64,000 nucleotides of DNA from Litchfieldia stipae (GCF_014837155.1 NZ_JACYHA010000001.1:248001-312000); one strand, 5' to 3'; shown: positions 32,842 through 42,186, counted from the first letter of the stretch. The notes: generated by a model from the sequence alone, not told the origin. A program made the numbers and translations.

Positions 32842-33840
32842 CTAATTCCCCTCCCTAGCCATTGCCACTTGTGCAGCTCTTTCTTTCATACGAATACTTT
32901 TACGTTTCTTATCCTTTTGCCGATCGATGAACTTAGGAAGAATTAACGCCGCTACTACAATCAATGCAGTAATTAATTTAACATCACCCGTTTCAAGAAA
33001 ACGGACACGCAAGGCAATAGTTACAACGATTCGATAGATAATTGCCCCACCAATAACGGCCAAGGTTGTTCTAGCAATCGTCTTTGTTCCAAAGATGGCT
33101 TCCCCAATAATAACTGAAGCAAGCCCAATGATAATCATCCCCATACCCATTCCAATATCACTAAACCCGTTATACTGTGCAATCAGTCCACCAGAAAAAG
33201 CAACTAAAGCATTAGAAATCCCTAGACCTAGAATCGTTAAATGATCCGTATTTGCAGAAAAACTACGAATCATATTTTTATTATCACCAGTAGCTCTTAG
33301 AGCAAGGCCTGTTTCTGTTTTCAAGAAACGATCGATGATTAATTTAATAATAACTGTCACAATCAGCATAAAGAACATGATTGCCCATGTCTTAGGGATA
33401 AAGCCTGTAAGTCCAATACTTGATAGTACAGCTCTGATTCCCTCGTCTAGCCCAAGCCCTTTCCAAAATTCTGATAAATGTGTGACAACAGTTGTTTCAC
33501 GTAAAAGTGAAATATTTGATGTACCCATAATTCTTAAATTGATTGAGTACAAGGCAATCATCATTAAAATCCCTGATAATAATGCATTAATTTTCCCTTT
33601 TGTATGCAAAACCCCTGTTATACATCCAGCTATAAAGCCTGCCACAAGTGATGCCAAGGTTGCAATAAAGGGATTCACCCCATTAACAATTAAAACAGCT
33701 GAAACAGCAGCACCAGTTACAAAGCTACCATCAACCGTTAAATCTGGAAAATCGAGAATTCGAAATGAAAGGTAGACACCTAGAGCCATAATGGCATAGA
33801 TAATTCCTGCTTCCACTGATGTAAATAAAGCTGTTGGCAT
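32842..33840 (-). CDS. ABC importer permease (TrpY-like)
   Basis: A membrane protein of 332 residues with eight to ten spans. FRILDFPDLTVDGSFVTGAAVSA, GCITGVLHTKGKINALLSGILMM and the EExxG-like GLASVIIGEAIFG region are typical of the COG4120 permeases that pair with ABC_sub_bind (PF04392) lipoproteins. The C-terminal end is strongly basic (KDKKRKSIRMKERAAQ). It lies between the substrate-binding gene (125 bp upstream, with a hairpin between) and the ATPase gene. Confidence 0.88.
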   Translation of the reverse strand: MPTALFTSVEAGIIYAIMALGVYLSFRILDFPDLTVDGSFVTGAAVSAVLIVNGVNPFIATLASLVAGFIAGCITGVLHTKGKINALLSGILMMIALYSINLRIMGTSNISLLRETTVVTHLSEFWKGLGLDEGIRAVLSSIGLTGFIPKTWAIMFFMLIVTVIIKLIIDRFLKTETGLALRATGDNKNMIRSFSANTDHLTILGLGISNALVAFSGGLIAQYNGFSDIGMGMGMIIIGLASVIIGEAIFGTKTIARTTLAVIGGAIIYRIVVTIALRVRFLETGDVKLITALIVVAALILPKFIDRQKDKKRKSIRMKERAAQVAMAREGN

Positions 33841-33897
33841 ATCTTTCGACCCTTTCTATTAGTAGATAGTCGTTTCTAGAGTTGTAAAATGAAGGAA

Positions 33898-33949
33898 GGG
33901 TCAGCTCCACTCTTAATCATCGTGATGATACTGATTTGGATCAGACCCT
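33898..33949 (-). other. Imperfect hairpin between substrate-binding and permease genes
   Basis: GGGTC and GACCC arms with further pairing enclose a small ATCAT/ATGAT hairpin in the 125-bp gap. There is no T-run. It could protect the upstream lipoprotein message and raise its amount over the permease, as is common in importer operons; this is inference. Confidence 0.4.
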
Positions 33950-33965
33950 ACTAAAATCTATTTTC

Positions 33966-34937
33966 TTATTCGTTCACGTATTCAGCTATATCATCCCATT
34001 CAGGTTTAAGTGTAATTCCCATATCCTCAGCTGCTTGTTTGTTGATTTGAAGCCTTAGATTCTGTGGATATTGAACAGGAAGTTCTGTTGCTGTCTTCTC
34101 ACCAAGTAAAATTTGAGCAGCCATTTCGCCAGCTTCATAACCAATTTCATAGTAATCAAAGCCGTAAGCCGCAAATCCGCCAGCTGCTACTGAATCTAAT
34201 TCCCCTACAAACAGCGGAATATCCTCATCACTTGCTACTTGAATAACTGAATCTAATGCTGATACGACTGTGTTATCTGTAATAATATAAATAACGTCAG
34301 CTCTTCCAATCAATGCTTCAGTTGCTTGTTTAACCTCTGCTGGTGTTGATACAGATACTAATTCAGTAGCCATTCCAGTGCCCTCAAGCTCCTTATTTAC
34401 AAGTTCAACTTGTGCAACTGAATTTTGTTCACCTGAGTTATAGACCATACCTATTGTCTTTGTTTCAGGAAATTGTTCAGCTATAAATTGAATCGTATTA
34501 GGAATGGCATCTGGATGCATATCCGTCGTCCCTGTAATATTTGGACCTGGCTTATCGATTGCTTCAACTAATTCAGCCCCAACTGGATCTGTAACCGAAG
34601 TAAAAACAATCGGAATTTCACCTGTAGCATTTAATGCACTTAATGCACTTGGGGTTGAATTTGCAAAGATTAAATCAACACTATCCCCAACAAAGTTATT
34701 AGCAATCGTCATATTATTATTTGGATCACCTTGAGCATTTTGGATATCGTATTCTACATCTACACCCTTATCCTCAAGTGCCTTTTGAAAGCCTTCAACA
34801 GCCACATCTAAGGATGGATGCTCCGCAATTTGAGTAATACCCACTTTATATGTAGAATCACTTTCCCCACATCCCGCTAATAACAACAAACTCGCAAACG
34901 AGCCAACAGCTAACGATTTCCATCCTTTTTTTCTCAT
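33966..34937 (-). CDS. ABC importer substrate-binding lipoprotein (TrpX-like, ABC_sub_bind family)
   Basis: A lipoprotein of 323 residues. With the start at 34937 (after AGGGGGAA) a typical signal sequence leads to the lipobox LLLLAGCG, with the lipid-modified cysteine at 23. The longer frame to 34976 adds an unlikely hydrophilic stretch. The mature part has the PF04392 type I fold: YKVGITQIAEHPSLDVAVEGFQKAL, NVFANSTPSALSALN-like SVDLIFANSTPSAL, IPIVFTSVTDPVGAELV and GMVYNSGEQNS. It belongs to the BMP/TrpX-type binding proteins. A strong promoter lies about 70 bp upstream, followed by a tandem repeat. Confidence 0.9.
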   Translation of the reverse strand: MRKKGWKSLAVGSFASLLLLAGCGESDSTYKVGITQIAEHPSLDVAVEGFQKALEDKGVDVEYDIQNAQGDPNNNMTIANNFVGDSVDLIFANSTPSALSALNATGEIPIVFTSVTDPVGAELVEAIDKPGPNITGTTDMHPDAIPNTIQFIAEQFPETKTIGMVYNSGEQNSVAQVELVNKELEGTGMATELVSVSTPAEVKQATEALIGRADVIYIITDNTVVSALDSVIQVASDEDIPLFVGELDSVAAGGFAAYGFDYYEIGYEAGEMAAQILLGEKTATELPVQYPQNLRLQINKQAAEDMGITLKPEWDDIAEYVNE

Positions 34938-34975
34938 CTTAATTCCCCCTGTATGTACTTTTTCTGTCTCTCTCA

Positions 34976-34999
34976 CTTTTATGCTTTTATGCTTTTATG
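34976..34999 (-). repeat. Three tandem copies of an 8-bp unit in the importer leader
   Basis: On the minus strand CATAAAAG is repeated three times without interruption, starting about 7 bases after the -10 box, so it lies at or just after the transcription start. It may be a binding site or a slippage-prone tract. Confidence 0.75.
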
Positions 35000-35005
35000 T
35001 AGTAA

Positions 35006-35033
35006 ATTATACAGAATATTTCATAAACATCAA
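35006..35033 (-). promoter_or_regulatory. Sigma-A promoter of the ABC importer operon
   Basis: TTGATG (35028-35033), a 16-base spacer and TATAAT (35006-35011), on the minus strand, about 70 bp before the lipoprotein start. A T-box leader was looked for and not seen; the leader is too short. Confidence 0.75.
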
Positions 35034-35063
35034 GGATAATTTTCACAATGTTTTTGAACACAA

Positions 35064-35097
35064 AGAAAACATAGTACGAATCATACTATGTTTTCTT
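35064..35097. terminator. Palindrome between yhfI and the importer operon
   Basis: GAAAACATAGTA pairs with TACTATGTTTTC around CGAATCA. It can form on either strand but has only short T-runs. Confidence 0.5.
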
Positions 35098-35133
35098 AAC
35101 CCCTTATTTGAAACCGCTTACTTTCAACCCCTA

Positions 35134-35162
35134 AAAAATAGCTACCTATATAGCTATCTTTT
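35134..35162 (-). terminator. Terminator of yhfI
   Basis: On the minus strand ATAGCTA pairs with TAGCTAT around TATAGG-type loop sequence and is followed by TTTTTT, 20 bp after the yhfI stop. Confidence 0.75.
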
Positions 35163-35184
35163 AAACTATCTCTAGTATATCTGC

Positions 35185-35919
35185 TCATCCCTTAAATGTC
35201 CATCCAGATTTAGCAAGAGATATATTTCCTTGAAATGTCTCCCTTGCTTGCTTGAGAAGTATCATATGATTACCGTAATGAGGCAAATGAGTTAAAAGTA
35301 GATTCTTAACTCGTGCCTCTTTTGCTATTATTCCAGCCTCTTTACTAGTCATATGGCCCATTTTGGATCCATCTTGTTCAGCATATAAATTGGTTTCACA
35401 AATTAATAGGTCTGCATTCCTTGAAAAAGGAATAAAGTCAGTAATGTAGCTAGAATCTGCTGTGAAGACAATTGCAGCTCCTCCTGCCTCAATTCTCAGC
35501 GCATAACAAACGGCAGGATGACTTGTTTTCATAAAAGCAATCGAAAATGGACCTACCTTTAAATGTTGATCAGGATCATATGCTTCAGCTCTTGTCACCT
35601 TTTTATAAGTTAGATTGGAAAAAGCTTCACCGTCCTCCTGATGTCCATAAATTAACAATTCTTCAGTAGTTTCATCCAAGTAAGACGAGATCAGTCTAGC
35701 ATATTGTAATGGTCCAATATCAGCGACATGATCATGATGATAATGCGTAAGAATAACGGCATCTAGTTCTGAGATTTTTATATAATTTTGCAGCTGTGCT
35801 AGCACACCACTCCCACAATCAACCAATAACTTGAAACCGTCGTGTTCAAACAAATAACCAGAAGTTGCTTCATTAACACCAGGGTAACCACCCCAATATC
35901 CGATTACTGTTACCTTCAT
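35185..35919 (-). CDS. yhfI: MBL-fold metallo-hydrolase YhfI
   Basis: A soluble protein of 244 residues from the metallo-beta-lactamase superfamily. The metal site HYHHDH is at 59-64 in VILTHYHHDHVADIGPLQYA; further ligands are expected in SHPAVCYAL, FTADSSY and the LLTHLPHYG histidine. The layout resembles the RNase Z/arylsulfatase side of the superfamily, as annotated for B. subtilis YhfI. The substrate is unknown. It lies next to yhfH, in the usual B. subtilis order. Confidence 0.88.
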   Translation of the reverse strand: MKVTVIGYWGGYPGVNEATSGYLFEHDGFKLLVDCGSGVLAQLQNYIKISELDAVILTHYHHDHVADIGPLQYARLISSYLDETTEELLIYGHQEDGEAFSNLTYKKVTRAEAYDPDQHLKVGPFSIAFMKTSHPAVCYALRIEAGGAAIVFTADSSYITDFIPFSRNADLLICETNLYAEQDGSKMGHMTSKEAGIIAKEARVKNLLLTHLPHYGNHMILLKQARETFQGNISLAKSGWTFKG

Positions 35920-36092
35920 CGTTATTTACCACCTTTATATAATGATTTTCTTTAAATATTCTTCCCTTAATTGTTAGAATAACTTATCCATATAGGTATT
36001 TATATTATTTTACCATTGTTACAAAACAGTCATTGACACTCCAATAACTGTTATAATACAATTGAAGTACAAAATAGATTGGAGGGTTTCAA

Positions 36093-36224
36093 ATGTTAAT
36101 AAAAAGCACTGAATTCTTCAAAAATCTTCCGGCAAAAAAATGTACTGATTGTGGTAAAGAAATTGCAGAACAACATGAATGCTATGGTAATACGTGTGAT
36201 AAATGCTTACAAATTGGGAACTGA
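36093..36224 (+). CDS. yhfH: YhfH family small Cys-rich protein
   Basis: A protein of only 43 residues: MLIKSTEFFKNLPAKKCTDC…, with CTDCGKE at 17-23 and CYGNTCDKC at 30-38. The five cysteines and a histidine (…QHECYGNTC) suggest a zinc ribbon. The pattern FFxNLPxKxCxxCG…EQHECYGNTC is that of the YhfH family, adjacent to yhfI in B. subtilis. GGAGGG precedes the ATG. The function is not known. A strong hairpin terminator follows. Confidence 0.88.
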   Translation: MLIKSTEFFKNLPAKKCTDCGKEIAEQHECYGNTCDKCLQIGN

Positions 36225-36231
36225 AATGAAA

Positions 36232-36282
36232 GAAGTCCTTCAATCAAATTGCTAGACATTTGATTGAAGGACTTTATTGTTT
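36232..36282. terminator. Bidirectional terminator between yhfH and the LacI-type gene
   Basis: A 17-bp stem, AAGTCCTTCAATCAAAT with ATTTGATTGAAGGACTT, around GCTAGAC-type loop sequence, followed by TTATTGTTTT. Confidence 0.9.
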
Positions 36283-37319
36283 TACCCTTGCTGAAGTAGA
36301 TTTCGTTCAGATACTCGTATAATCTTTGAACCAACCGTTGATTCTCTTATTACTAACTCTACTGTCAGTACATGCTCTTCACGAGATTGGTTGTTTTTAC
36401 TATATAATCTTTCAACCAACGTCTCTAACGCAATTGATGCCATTTGCTGAATAGGTTGATGAACAGTCGATATCGTTGGTTGCATTAATTCTGCGATTGC
36501 TTGATTATCAAATCCGATAACCGCTAAGTCTTCTGGAATTCTCCAGTTAAACCTCTTCGCTTCGGAGATTATGCCCGCTGCCACTTCATCACCGCCAGTG
36601 AAAATAGCTGTTGGCTTATCATTCATTTCTCTAATTCTATGAAACACGTCTTTTCCATCTTGAATACTTGCAGTATCTCTAAAAGCATGTTGCTCATTAA
36701 AAGCTAACCCACTCTCGTGTAGCGCTTTCAAAAAACCAATCTCTCTTTTATTGCCAACCTTACTTTGGCTACGACAACAAAAAGCAATTCGGCGGTGCCC
36801 CTGTTCTATTAAATGCTTTGTTGCAATATAGCCCGCATATTCCTGGTTTATATGGACCCCAGATACTGTTGCTTGATCGTCTTCTTCATTACACAAAATA
36901 ATAGGGCCATATTGTAAATAGCCTTCAATCAGCTCCCAGTCATTTTGAATAGAAGCTAAAATGACTCCGTCCACCTGCTTCGTTTTTAAAAGATTTAAAT
37001 ACGTGAGCTCCTTCTTTTTTGAATATCTTGTTTGACAGACAATTAATTGATATCCCCGTTCCGATGCCGCTATTTCCATCGATTCAATTAATTGGCTGTA
37101 AAAGGGATTCGTAATTTTTGGAATTAATACGGCTAACATTCCCGTTTTTTGATTACGTAAGCTTCTCGCTGCAGAGTTTGGAACATAGCCTAATTGATTC
37201 ATTGCATCAACCACTAATTGTCTCTTTTCAATAGATACATAGGGATGATTATTAATCACTCTTGAAACAGTTGTCCTTGACAAGCCTGCTAGCCTTGCAA
37301 CATCCTCGATTGTCGACAT
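36282..37319 (-). CDS. LacI-family transcriptional regulator
   Basis: A protein of 345 residues with an N-terminal HTH (STIEDVARLAGLSRTTVSRVINN, residues 2-24) and hinge (GYVPNSAARSLR), then the periplasmic-binding-type effector domain (GMLAVLIPKITNPFYSQLIESMEI…, TAIFTGGDEVAAGII, DLAVIGFDN, TISTVHQP). No sugar gene is adjacent, so it is an orphan; a distant DegA-type role is possible because B. subtilis degA lies in the yis region, but that is a guess. Its own start is preceded by a perfect cre-type palindrome, suggesting autorepression or CcpA control. Confidence 0.9.
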   Translation of the reverse strand: MSTIEDVARLAGLSRTTVSRVINNHPYVSIEKRQLVVDAMNQLGYVPNSAARSLRNQKTGMLAVLIPKITNPFYSQLIESMEIAASERGYQLIVCQTRYSKKKELTYLNLLKTKQVDGVILASIQNDWELIEGYLQYGPIILCNEEDDQATVSGVHINQEYAGYIATKHLIEQGHRRIAFCCRSQSKVGNKREIGFLKALHESGLAFNEQHAFRDTASIQDGKDVFHRIREMNDKPTAIFTGGDEVAAGIISEAKRFNWRIPEDLAVIGFDNQAIAELMQPTISTVHQPIQQMASIALETLVERLYSKNNQSREEHVLTVELVIRESTVGSKIIRVSERNLLQQG

Positions 37320-37330
37320 GTTTTTTCTCC

Positions 37331-37354
37331 TTAAATGTAATCGTTTTCATTTAA
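37331..37354 (-). promoter_or_regulatory. cre-type/LacI operator before the LacI-family gene
   Basis: On the minus strand ATGAAAACGATTACA (37336-37350) matches every position of the cre consensus WTGNAANCGNWWNCW, and outer arms TTAAATG/CATTTAA extend the dyad to 24 bp. It lies 12 to 36 bp before the start codon. Confidence 0.7.
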
Positions 37355-37434
37355 GTATAAAATGAATGTGCTATTTAATCAATCACCAATTTGAAATTTT
37401 TAGAAGTTTTGCTCATATTTTTTACAGACTTTAA

Positions 37435-37480
37435 AGAAAAACACCCCTAATCTTGACTATCAGCAAGAATAGGAGCGTCC
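37435..37480 (-). terminator. Terminator of hemH
   Basis: CTCCTATTCTTG pairs with CAAGATTAGGGG (one mismatch) around CTGATAGT on the minus strand, followed by TGTTTTTCTTT. Confidence 0.8.
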
Positions 37481-37493
37481 ATTTAATTATTGA

Positions 37494-38423
37494 TTAGGAA
37501 ATATGTTTTAACACTACTGTTGCTAAACAATCAATAAATTGTTCTTGAACATTTGGCATTTCTGGTCGATAGTAGGCTGCTCCAATTTCATCCGTAACAA
37601 CCTTACACTCAACGTCATTATCAAATAATACTTCTAAATGATCTGATACAAATCCAGCAGGTACATAAACGAAAGAAGCATACCCTTTTGATTCATGTAA
37701 TTCTCTCGTTAAATCCTGTACATCTGGCCCAATCCAAGGCTCAGGTGTATTTCCTGCACTTTGCCAGCCAATTTCGTAATTCTTAACACCTGCTGCTTTA
37801 GCAATCAAATCCGCCGTTTCTTGAAGCTGATTAGGATAAGGATCACCGGCAGCAATAATTTTTTCTGGTAAGCTATGTGCTGAAACAATCAAGACTGCCT
37901 TCTCACGTTCAGCCTCAGACATAGATGAGAATGTCTCCTTCACCTTATCTGACCAGTATTGAATAAATTTAGGCTCATCATACCAGCTCTCAACAGAAAT
38001 GATTGAAGGGCCACCTAATTTTTCTGCTTCCTGCTTTGCTCGTCCATTATAAGATTTAATACTAAAAGTAGAGAAATGTGGTGCTAATACAATACTTACT
38101 GCTTCTTCAATACCGTCCTTATGCATTTGTTCAACCGCATCCTCTACAAACGGTTCAATATGCTTTAAGCCTAAGTACATTTTGAATTCAATTTCGTCCT
38201 GTACCTTATTAAGATGCTCTTCGAGGCTTTTTGCTTGCTCCTGAGTGATTTTAGCCAAAGGCGAAATACCACCGATTGCTTTATAACGATCCTTTAGATC
38301 TTGAAGCATTTCATCTGATGGTGCTCGTCCATGCCTGATATGTGTATAATACCGTTCAACATCGTCTTCTTTATATGGAGTTCCATAAGCCATAACTAGT
38401 AGACCCATTCTTTTCTTGCTCAT
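37494..38423 (-). CDS. hemH: Ferrochelatase (coproporphyrin ferrochelatase)
   Basis: A protein of 309 residues that inserts ferrous iron into the porphyrin ring; in Gram-positive bacteria the substrate is coproporphyrin [34 protein letters not shown] opens the family signature, with the conserved catalytic histidine expected in [12 protein letters not shown] and the acidic residues in the [16 protein letters not shown] segment. I start at ATG 38423 after AAGAGGTG; the frame extends upstream without a ribosome site. It follows hemE by 165 bp. In B. subtilis hemY comes next, but here a terminator and a LacI gene follow. Confidence 0.95.
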   Translation of the reverse strand: MSKKRMGLLVMAYGTPYKEDDVERYYTHIRHGRAPSDEMLQDLKDRYKAIGGISPLAKITQEQAKSLEEHLNKVQDEIEFKMYLGLKHIEPFVEDAVEQMHKDGIEEAVSIVLAPHFSTFSIKSYNGRAKQEAEKLGGPSIISVESWYDEPKFIQYWSDKVKETFSSMSEAEREKAVLIVSAHSLPEKIIAAGDPYPNQLQETADLIAKAAGVKNYEIGWQSAGNTPEPWIGPDVQDLTRELHESKGYASFVYVPAGFVSDHLEVLFDNDVECKVVTDEIGAAYYRPEMPNVQEQFIDCLATVVLKHIS

Positions 38424-38588
38424 ATAGAAAACACCTCTTAACAAAATAATTCAGGCTTATTTTAACGCAACTAATTGTTCCAATGCGTTATAAATCAGCC
38501 TGGGATCCTTCTTCCAAACTATTTATAATCACTTCTATATAATACTTATTATAATTTAATGGATAGAATATGTAAATGATGATGCTTC

Positions 38589-39623
38589 TTATTTCATAGA
38601 ATACTCATGAACAAAGGAAGCTAACCTCTTAAGTGTATCTGGGTTAACCTCAGGAAATACACCGTGCCCCAAATTAAAAATATAACCTGGTTGCTTCATG
38701 CCTTGATCTAGTATTTCTTTTGTTCTTTCTTCGATTACTTCCCATGGTGCTAATAAAATTGAAGGATCTAAATTCCCTTGAACCGTTTTATTGATTCCCA
38801 TTTCTCTTGCTTGGCTAATTGGTAAGCGCCAGTCTAGTCCAACCACATCAATAGGAAGATCATTCCATTCAAGTGCTAAATGACTTGCCCCAACACCAAA
38901 CATAATCAAAGGTACTCCTTCTGCACGTAATTCAGTAAAAATACGGTGCATAACTGGCTTGATAAAATGTCTATAGTCAGCTACATTAAGTGCCCCTACC
39001 CATGAATCAAAGATTTGAATCGCACTAACGCCAGCGTCAATCTGTGCTTTCGCATAAGTAATTGTCATTGTAGCAAGCTTATCCATTAAAGCAAACCATG
39101 CTTTCGGTTCTGCATACATAAATGCTTTTGTTTTGTTATAGTTTCTTGAAGGACCCCCTTCAATCATATAGCTAGCAATTGTAAATGGAGCTCCAGCAAA
39201 ACCAATCAATGGAACAGTTAATTGTTCCTCCGTAAGTAGTTTGATCGTATCCAATACATATGGAACATCATCTTTAGGATGAATTTCACCTAAAGCCTCT
39301 ACATCCTTCAAAGAACGGATTGGATTACTGATAACCGGCCCAATTCCTGACTTTATTTCAACATCCACACCAATTGCAGGTAGCGGTGTCATTATGTCTT
39401 TGTAGAGAATGGCAGCGTCCACATTATATTGATCAACTGGTAACTTTGTTACATAAGCACAGACCTCTGGTTGATGCGTAATTTCAAATAAACTATATTT
39501 CTCCTTTAATGCACGATATTCTGGCTGTGATCGTCCAGCCTGTCGCATGTACCATAACGGAACATGTTTTGTTTCTTCTCCTTTTGCAGCCTTTAAAAAT
39601 GTATCATTTGTTATCTTGCTCAT
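38589..39623 (-). CDS. hemE: Uroporphyrinogen decarboxylase
   Basis: A protein of 344 residues that removes four carboxyls from uroporphyrinogen III to give coproporphyrinogen III, upstream of ferrochelatase in heme synthesis. [18 protein letters not shown] carries the substrate-binding arginine, with [16 protein letters not shown] and the C-terminal [25 protein letters not shown] matching the family. AAAGGGGAT precedes the ATG. Its downstream partner is hemH, so the order hemE-hemH is kept. Confidence 0.96.
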   Translation of the reverse strand: MSKITNDTFLKAAKGEETKHVPLWYMRQAGRSQPEYRALKEKYSLFEITHQPEVCAYVTKLPVDQYNVDAAILYKDIMTPLPAIGVDVEIKSGIGPVISNPIRSLKDVEALGEIHPKDDVPYVLDTIKLLTEEQLTVPLIGFAGAPFTIASYMIEGGPSRNYNKTKAFMYAEPKAWFALMDKLATMTITYAKAQIDAGVSAIQIFDSWVGALNVADYRHFIKPVMHRIFTELRAEGVPLIMFGVGASHLALEWNDLPIDVVGLDWRLPISQAREMGINKTVQGNLDPSILLAPWEVIEERTKEILDQGMKQPGYIFNLGHGVFPEVNPDTLKRLASFVHEYSMK

Positions 39624-39712
39624 TTATTTATCCCCTTTCATAAAAAACAAATTTACTATCTTTATTATGTATTCAAAAAAACATATTAATAATAAGGTTT
39701 ATTTTCAGAAGT

Positions 39713-39736
39713 AAAACTTGGCTATCGCCAAGTTTC
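39713..39736. terminator. Weak hairpin between pbpF and hemE
   Basis: AAACTTGGC pairs exactly with GCCAAGTTT around TATC. The T-run is short on both strands, so it may only attenuate read-through from pbpF. Confidence 0.5.
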
Positions 39737-39810
39737 ACCTCTTTCACTATAATTGTTTCTGTTCTCTTTTGCATAGATTCATGCTCAAATGTCACAAAAT
39801 AGCCAAATAT

Positions 39811-41949
39811 TCAATTCCTAGAAAAGAATTCTGGACGAACCATATTTGAAGGCTTGCCTACTTCATCAGTTTGTGTATTATAAGGAACTACATAATATGA
39901 TGGAAGAGAAAAGATATTAACATTCTCAAGCTCATAGGCTCCCTCTCCTTCAACACTGGCTATTAATTCATCGTCTGATTCTGTTTTTTTATAAATACGA
40001 TACTCAACTCTTTCATCATCAGCAGGTGTCCACTGTAAAGAAACAGTAAACAATCCTAATGGACGAAAAGAGATATTAGCTGCTAAGTCGTTAACGTCTG
40101 CTAATCGAATTGGCCTTTCTAGCTCTGTCACATCAGAAGGCATTGTGAAGGCTACTTCCTTCGGTAAGCTCGACTTCTCAAGTATATCCTTCATTAAACG
40201 GGTAGGAAAGCTACTTCCCTGCTCTAGATGATGCTCCAGATCAGATCGATCATAACCCATCCAAACAGCCCCAACAACAGACGGTGTAAATCCAACAAAC
40301 CAAGCATCCTTAATGGTACCTTCCTTACCAGGAAAATTCGTTGTCCCTGTCTTTCCAGCTAATGTACCTGAATATTGGCCAGATTTTGCAGTGCCCTCAC
40401 TAACCACTCCCTCTAGCATCCTTGTCATATACCACGCTGTTTGTTTTGAGAAGACATCCTTTTCCTCAAGGGATGGTTTTCCAATTAACTTCTGATTTCT
40501 ATCAACAATTTTTGAAATGACATGTGGCTGAACGATTTGTCCGTTTGCGGCAAATGCGCGGTAAGCTTTCGCCATATCAAGCGGAGATATTCCTTCTTCA
40601 AGTCCTCCTAAAGCAATTGAAAGTCCATTATCTGGGATCGTAATCCCTGATTTTGAAAGATATTTCTTCCCAGTATCAATACCTAATTGATCTAGCATCC
40701 AAACAGCTGGAGCATTGGAGGATTCGAGAAGAGCATCGTACATCGAAATTTTCTCTTTATAGATGTTGTTATAATTTTTCGGCTCATACTCTCCATAAGA
40801 TAGTTTCTGATCAACTAACATTGAATATGGCTCAAATTTATCTTCTTCAAGAGCTGGACCATATACTGCTAATGGCTTCAAGGTGGAACCTGGCTGGCGA
40901 TTGACCAATACCCGATTTAAACCCTTTTGCACATAATTCCTACCGCCTATTGCAGCAAGTACTCCCCCTGTTTTATTATCTAATAATACGAAAGCACCTT
41001 CAGCATGCTCATCTGTACCAGGAAAGTATGAAGAATCTTGAAAAAGCTGGTATGCTATGTCTTGAACTTCTCGATTAAGTGGCACGGTAATGGTATATCC
41101 ACCCCTAAGCAGTTCTTCATTTGATAATCCGTAGACAGATTTAGCCTCATCAAACACCATATCAGTATAAGTCAATAACGCAGGATCTGCAGATTGCTGA
41201 TGGACATCTAACTGAACCGTTTTCCCTTGATATCTTACGGTTTCCTCAGGAGTAACATATCCGCGAGTCTGCATTAGGTTAAGAATAAGATCACGGCGTT
41301 CCTTTGCCTTTGTCATGTTAGCGATTGGAGAATAGGTTGATGGTGCTTTAGGGATTCCTGCTAACAATGCTCCTTCATCAACCGTTAATTGATTAACGTC
41401 CTTGTTAAAATACAGCTTTGATGCAGATTGTATCCCATAAGCTCCATGCCCAAAGTAAATCTGATTTAAATACATCTCTAACAGTTTACTTTTGCTATAT
41501 TTTTTTTCAAGGTTAATGGCAATGATTACTTCCTTCGTTTTCCGTAACCAAGTCTTATCATTAGTTAGGAAGACATTCTTAGCTAACTGCTGAGTGATTG
41601 TACTTCCACCCTCAACCTTACTTCCTGCAATAATGTCTTTATACAGCGCTCTGAAAACCGCCCTCACATCTATCCCATGATGCTGATAGAATCTTGTATC
41701 TTCAACAGCTACGAACGCATTCTGTACATGTTCAGGAACATCATCAATTGAAACAATCTCTCTATTTTCGAGATACAGCTTCGAGATTAACTGCCCCTTT
41801 TCATCTACAAGCCTTGTTGCTGAATTCATCACAAGCTTCTTTTCATCTATTACGTAATCCCCAGCATATAGGATGAGAATATAACCAAATAAGCTTAGTA
41901 AGATGGTAAATACAATTGCTGCACTAGAAAGTAATAGCTTCTTTTTCAT
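39811..41949 (-). CDS. pbpF: Class A penicillin-binding protein (PBP2c type)
   Basis: A bifunctional peptidoglycan synthase of 712 residues with a short cytoplasmic start and one membrane anchor (about 5-30). The glycosyltransferase domain shows AVEDTRFYQHHGIDVRAVFRA, GGSTITQQLAKNVFL, KEVIIAINLEKKYSKSKLLEMYLNQIYFGHGAYGI. The transpeptidase has the active serine in QPGSTLKPL, SSN, and KTG in LAGKTGTTN. A fibronectin-like C-terminus (…SLQWTPADDERVEYRIYKKTESDDE…) follows. Its size and position beside hemE/hmoB match B. subtilis pbpF, which acts in spore and vegetative wall synthesis. Confidence 0.93.
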   Translation of the reverse strand: MKKKLLLSSAAIVFTILLSLFGYILILYAGDYVIDEKKLVMNSATRLVDEKGQLISKLYLENREIVSIDDVPEHVQNAFVAVEDTRFYQHHGIDVRAVFRALYKDIIAGSKVEGGSTITQQLAKNVFLTNDKTWLRKTKEVIIAINLEKKYSKSKLLEMYLNQIYFGHGAYGIQSASKLYFNKDVNQLTVDEGALLAGIPKAPSTYSPIANMTKAKERRDLILNLMQTRGYVTPEETVRYQGKTVQLDVHQQSADPALLTYTDMVFDEAKSVYGLSNEELLRGGYTITVPLNREVQDIAYQLFQDSSYFPGTDEHAEGAFVLLDNKTGGVLAAIGGRNYVQKGLNRVLVNRQPGSTLKPLAVYGPALEEDKFEPYSMLVDQKLSYGEYEPKNYNNIYKEKISMYDALLESSNAPAVWMLDQLGIDTGKKYLSKSGITIPDNGLSIALGGLEEGISPLDMAKAYRAFAANGQIVQPHVISKIVDRNQKLIGKPSLEEKDVFSKQTAWYMTRMLEGVVSEGTAKSGQYSGTLAGKTGTTNFPGKEGTIKDAWFVGFTPSVVGAVWMGYDRSDLEHHLEQGSSFPTRLMKDILEKSSLPKEVAFTMPSDVTELERPIRLADVNDLAANISFRPLGLFTVSLQWTPADDERVEYRIYKKTESDDELIASVEGEGAYELENVNIFSLPSYYVVPYNTQTDEVGKPSNMVRPEFFSRN

Positions 41950-42151
41950 AGTACATGCACCTCCCTTTCATTCGCTGTCCAAATCACTGTGATATCTGTT
42001 TCTACGAAATTACAATAGAGGTTGTTTCATAATCATATAGTAAATTCGACAAATTTTGTAGTCTTTTATCTCCTATAGATATTATGACTGTTAAACTTTC
42101 ACAGTATGTATGATTAAATCAATTATTGTCTAATATTTCCTTAGTGAGAGC

Positions 42152-42160
42152 TGGTATAAT
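42152..42160 (+). promoter_or_regulatory. Extended -10 promoter of hmoB
   Basis: TGGTATAAT, an extended -10 element with the TGn motif, 27 bp before the hmoB start; no clear -35 box. Confidence 0.6.
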
Positions 42161-42186
42161 AAATTAAAAATATAAGGAGTGTTAAT

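Noticed and set aside
34938-35184. T-box or other riboswitch before the ABC importer
   Set aside because: The leader from the likely start point is only about 60 bases and contains no T-box core or antiterminator.
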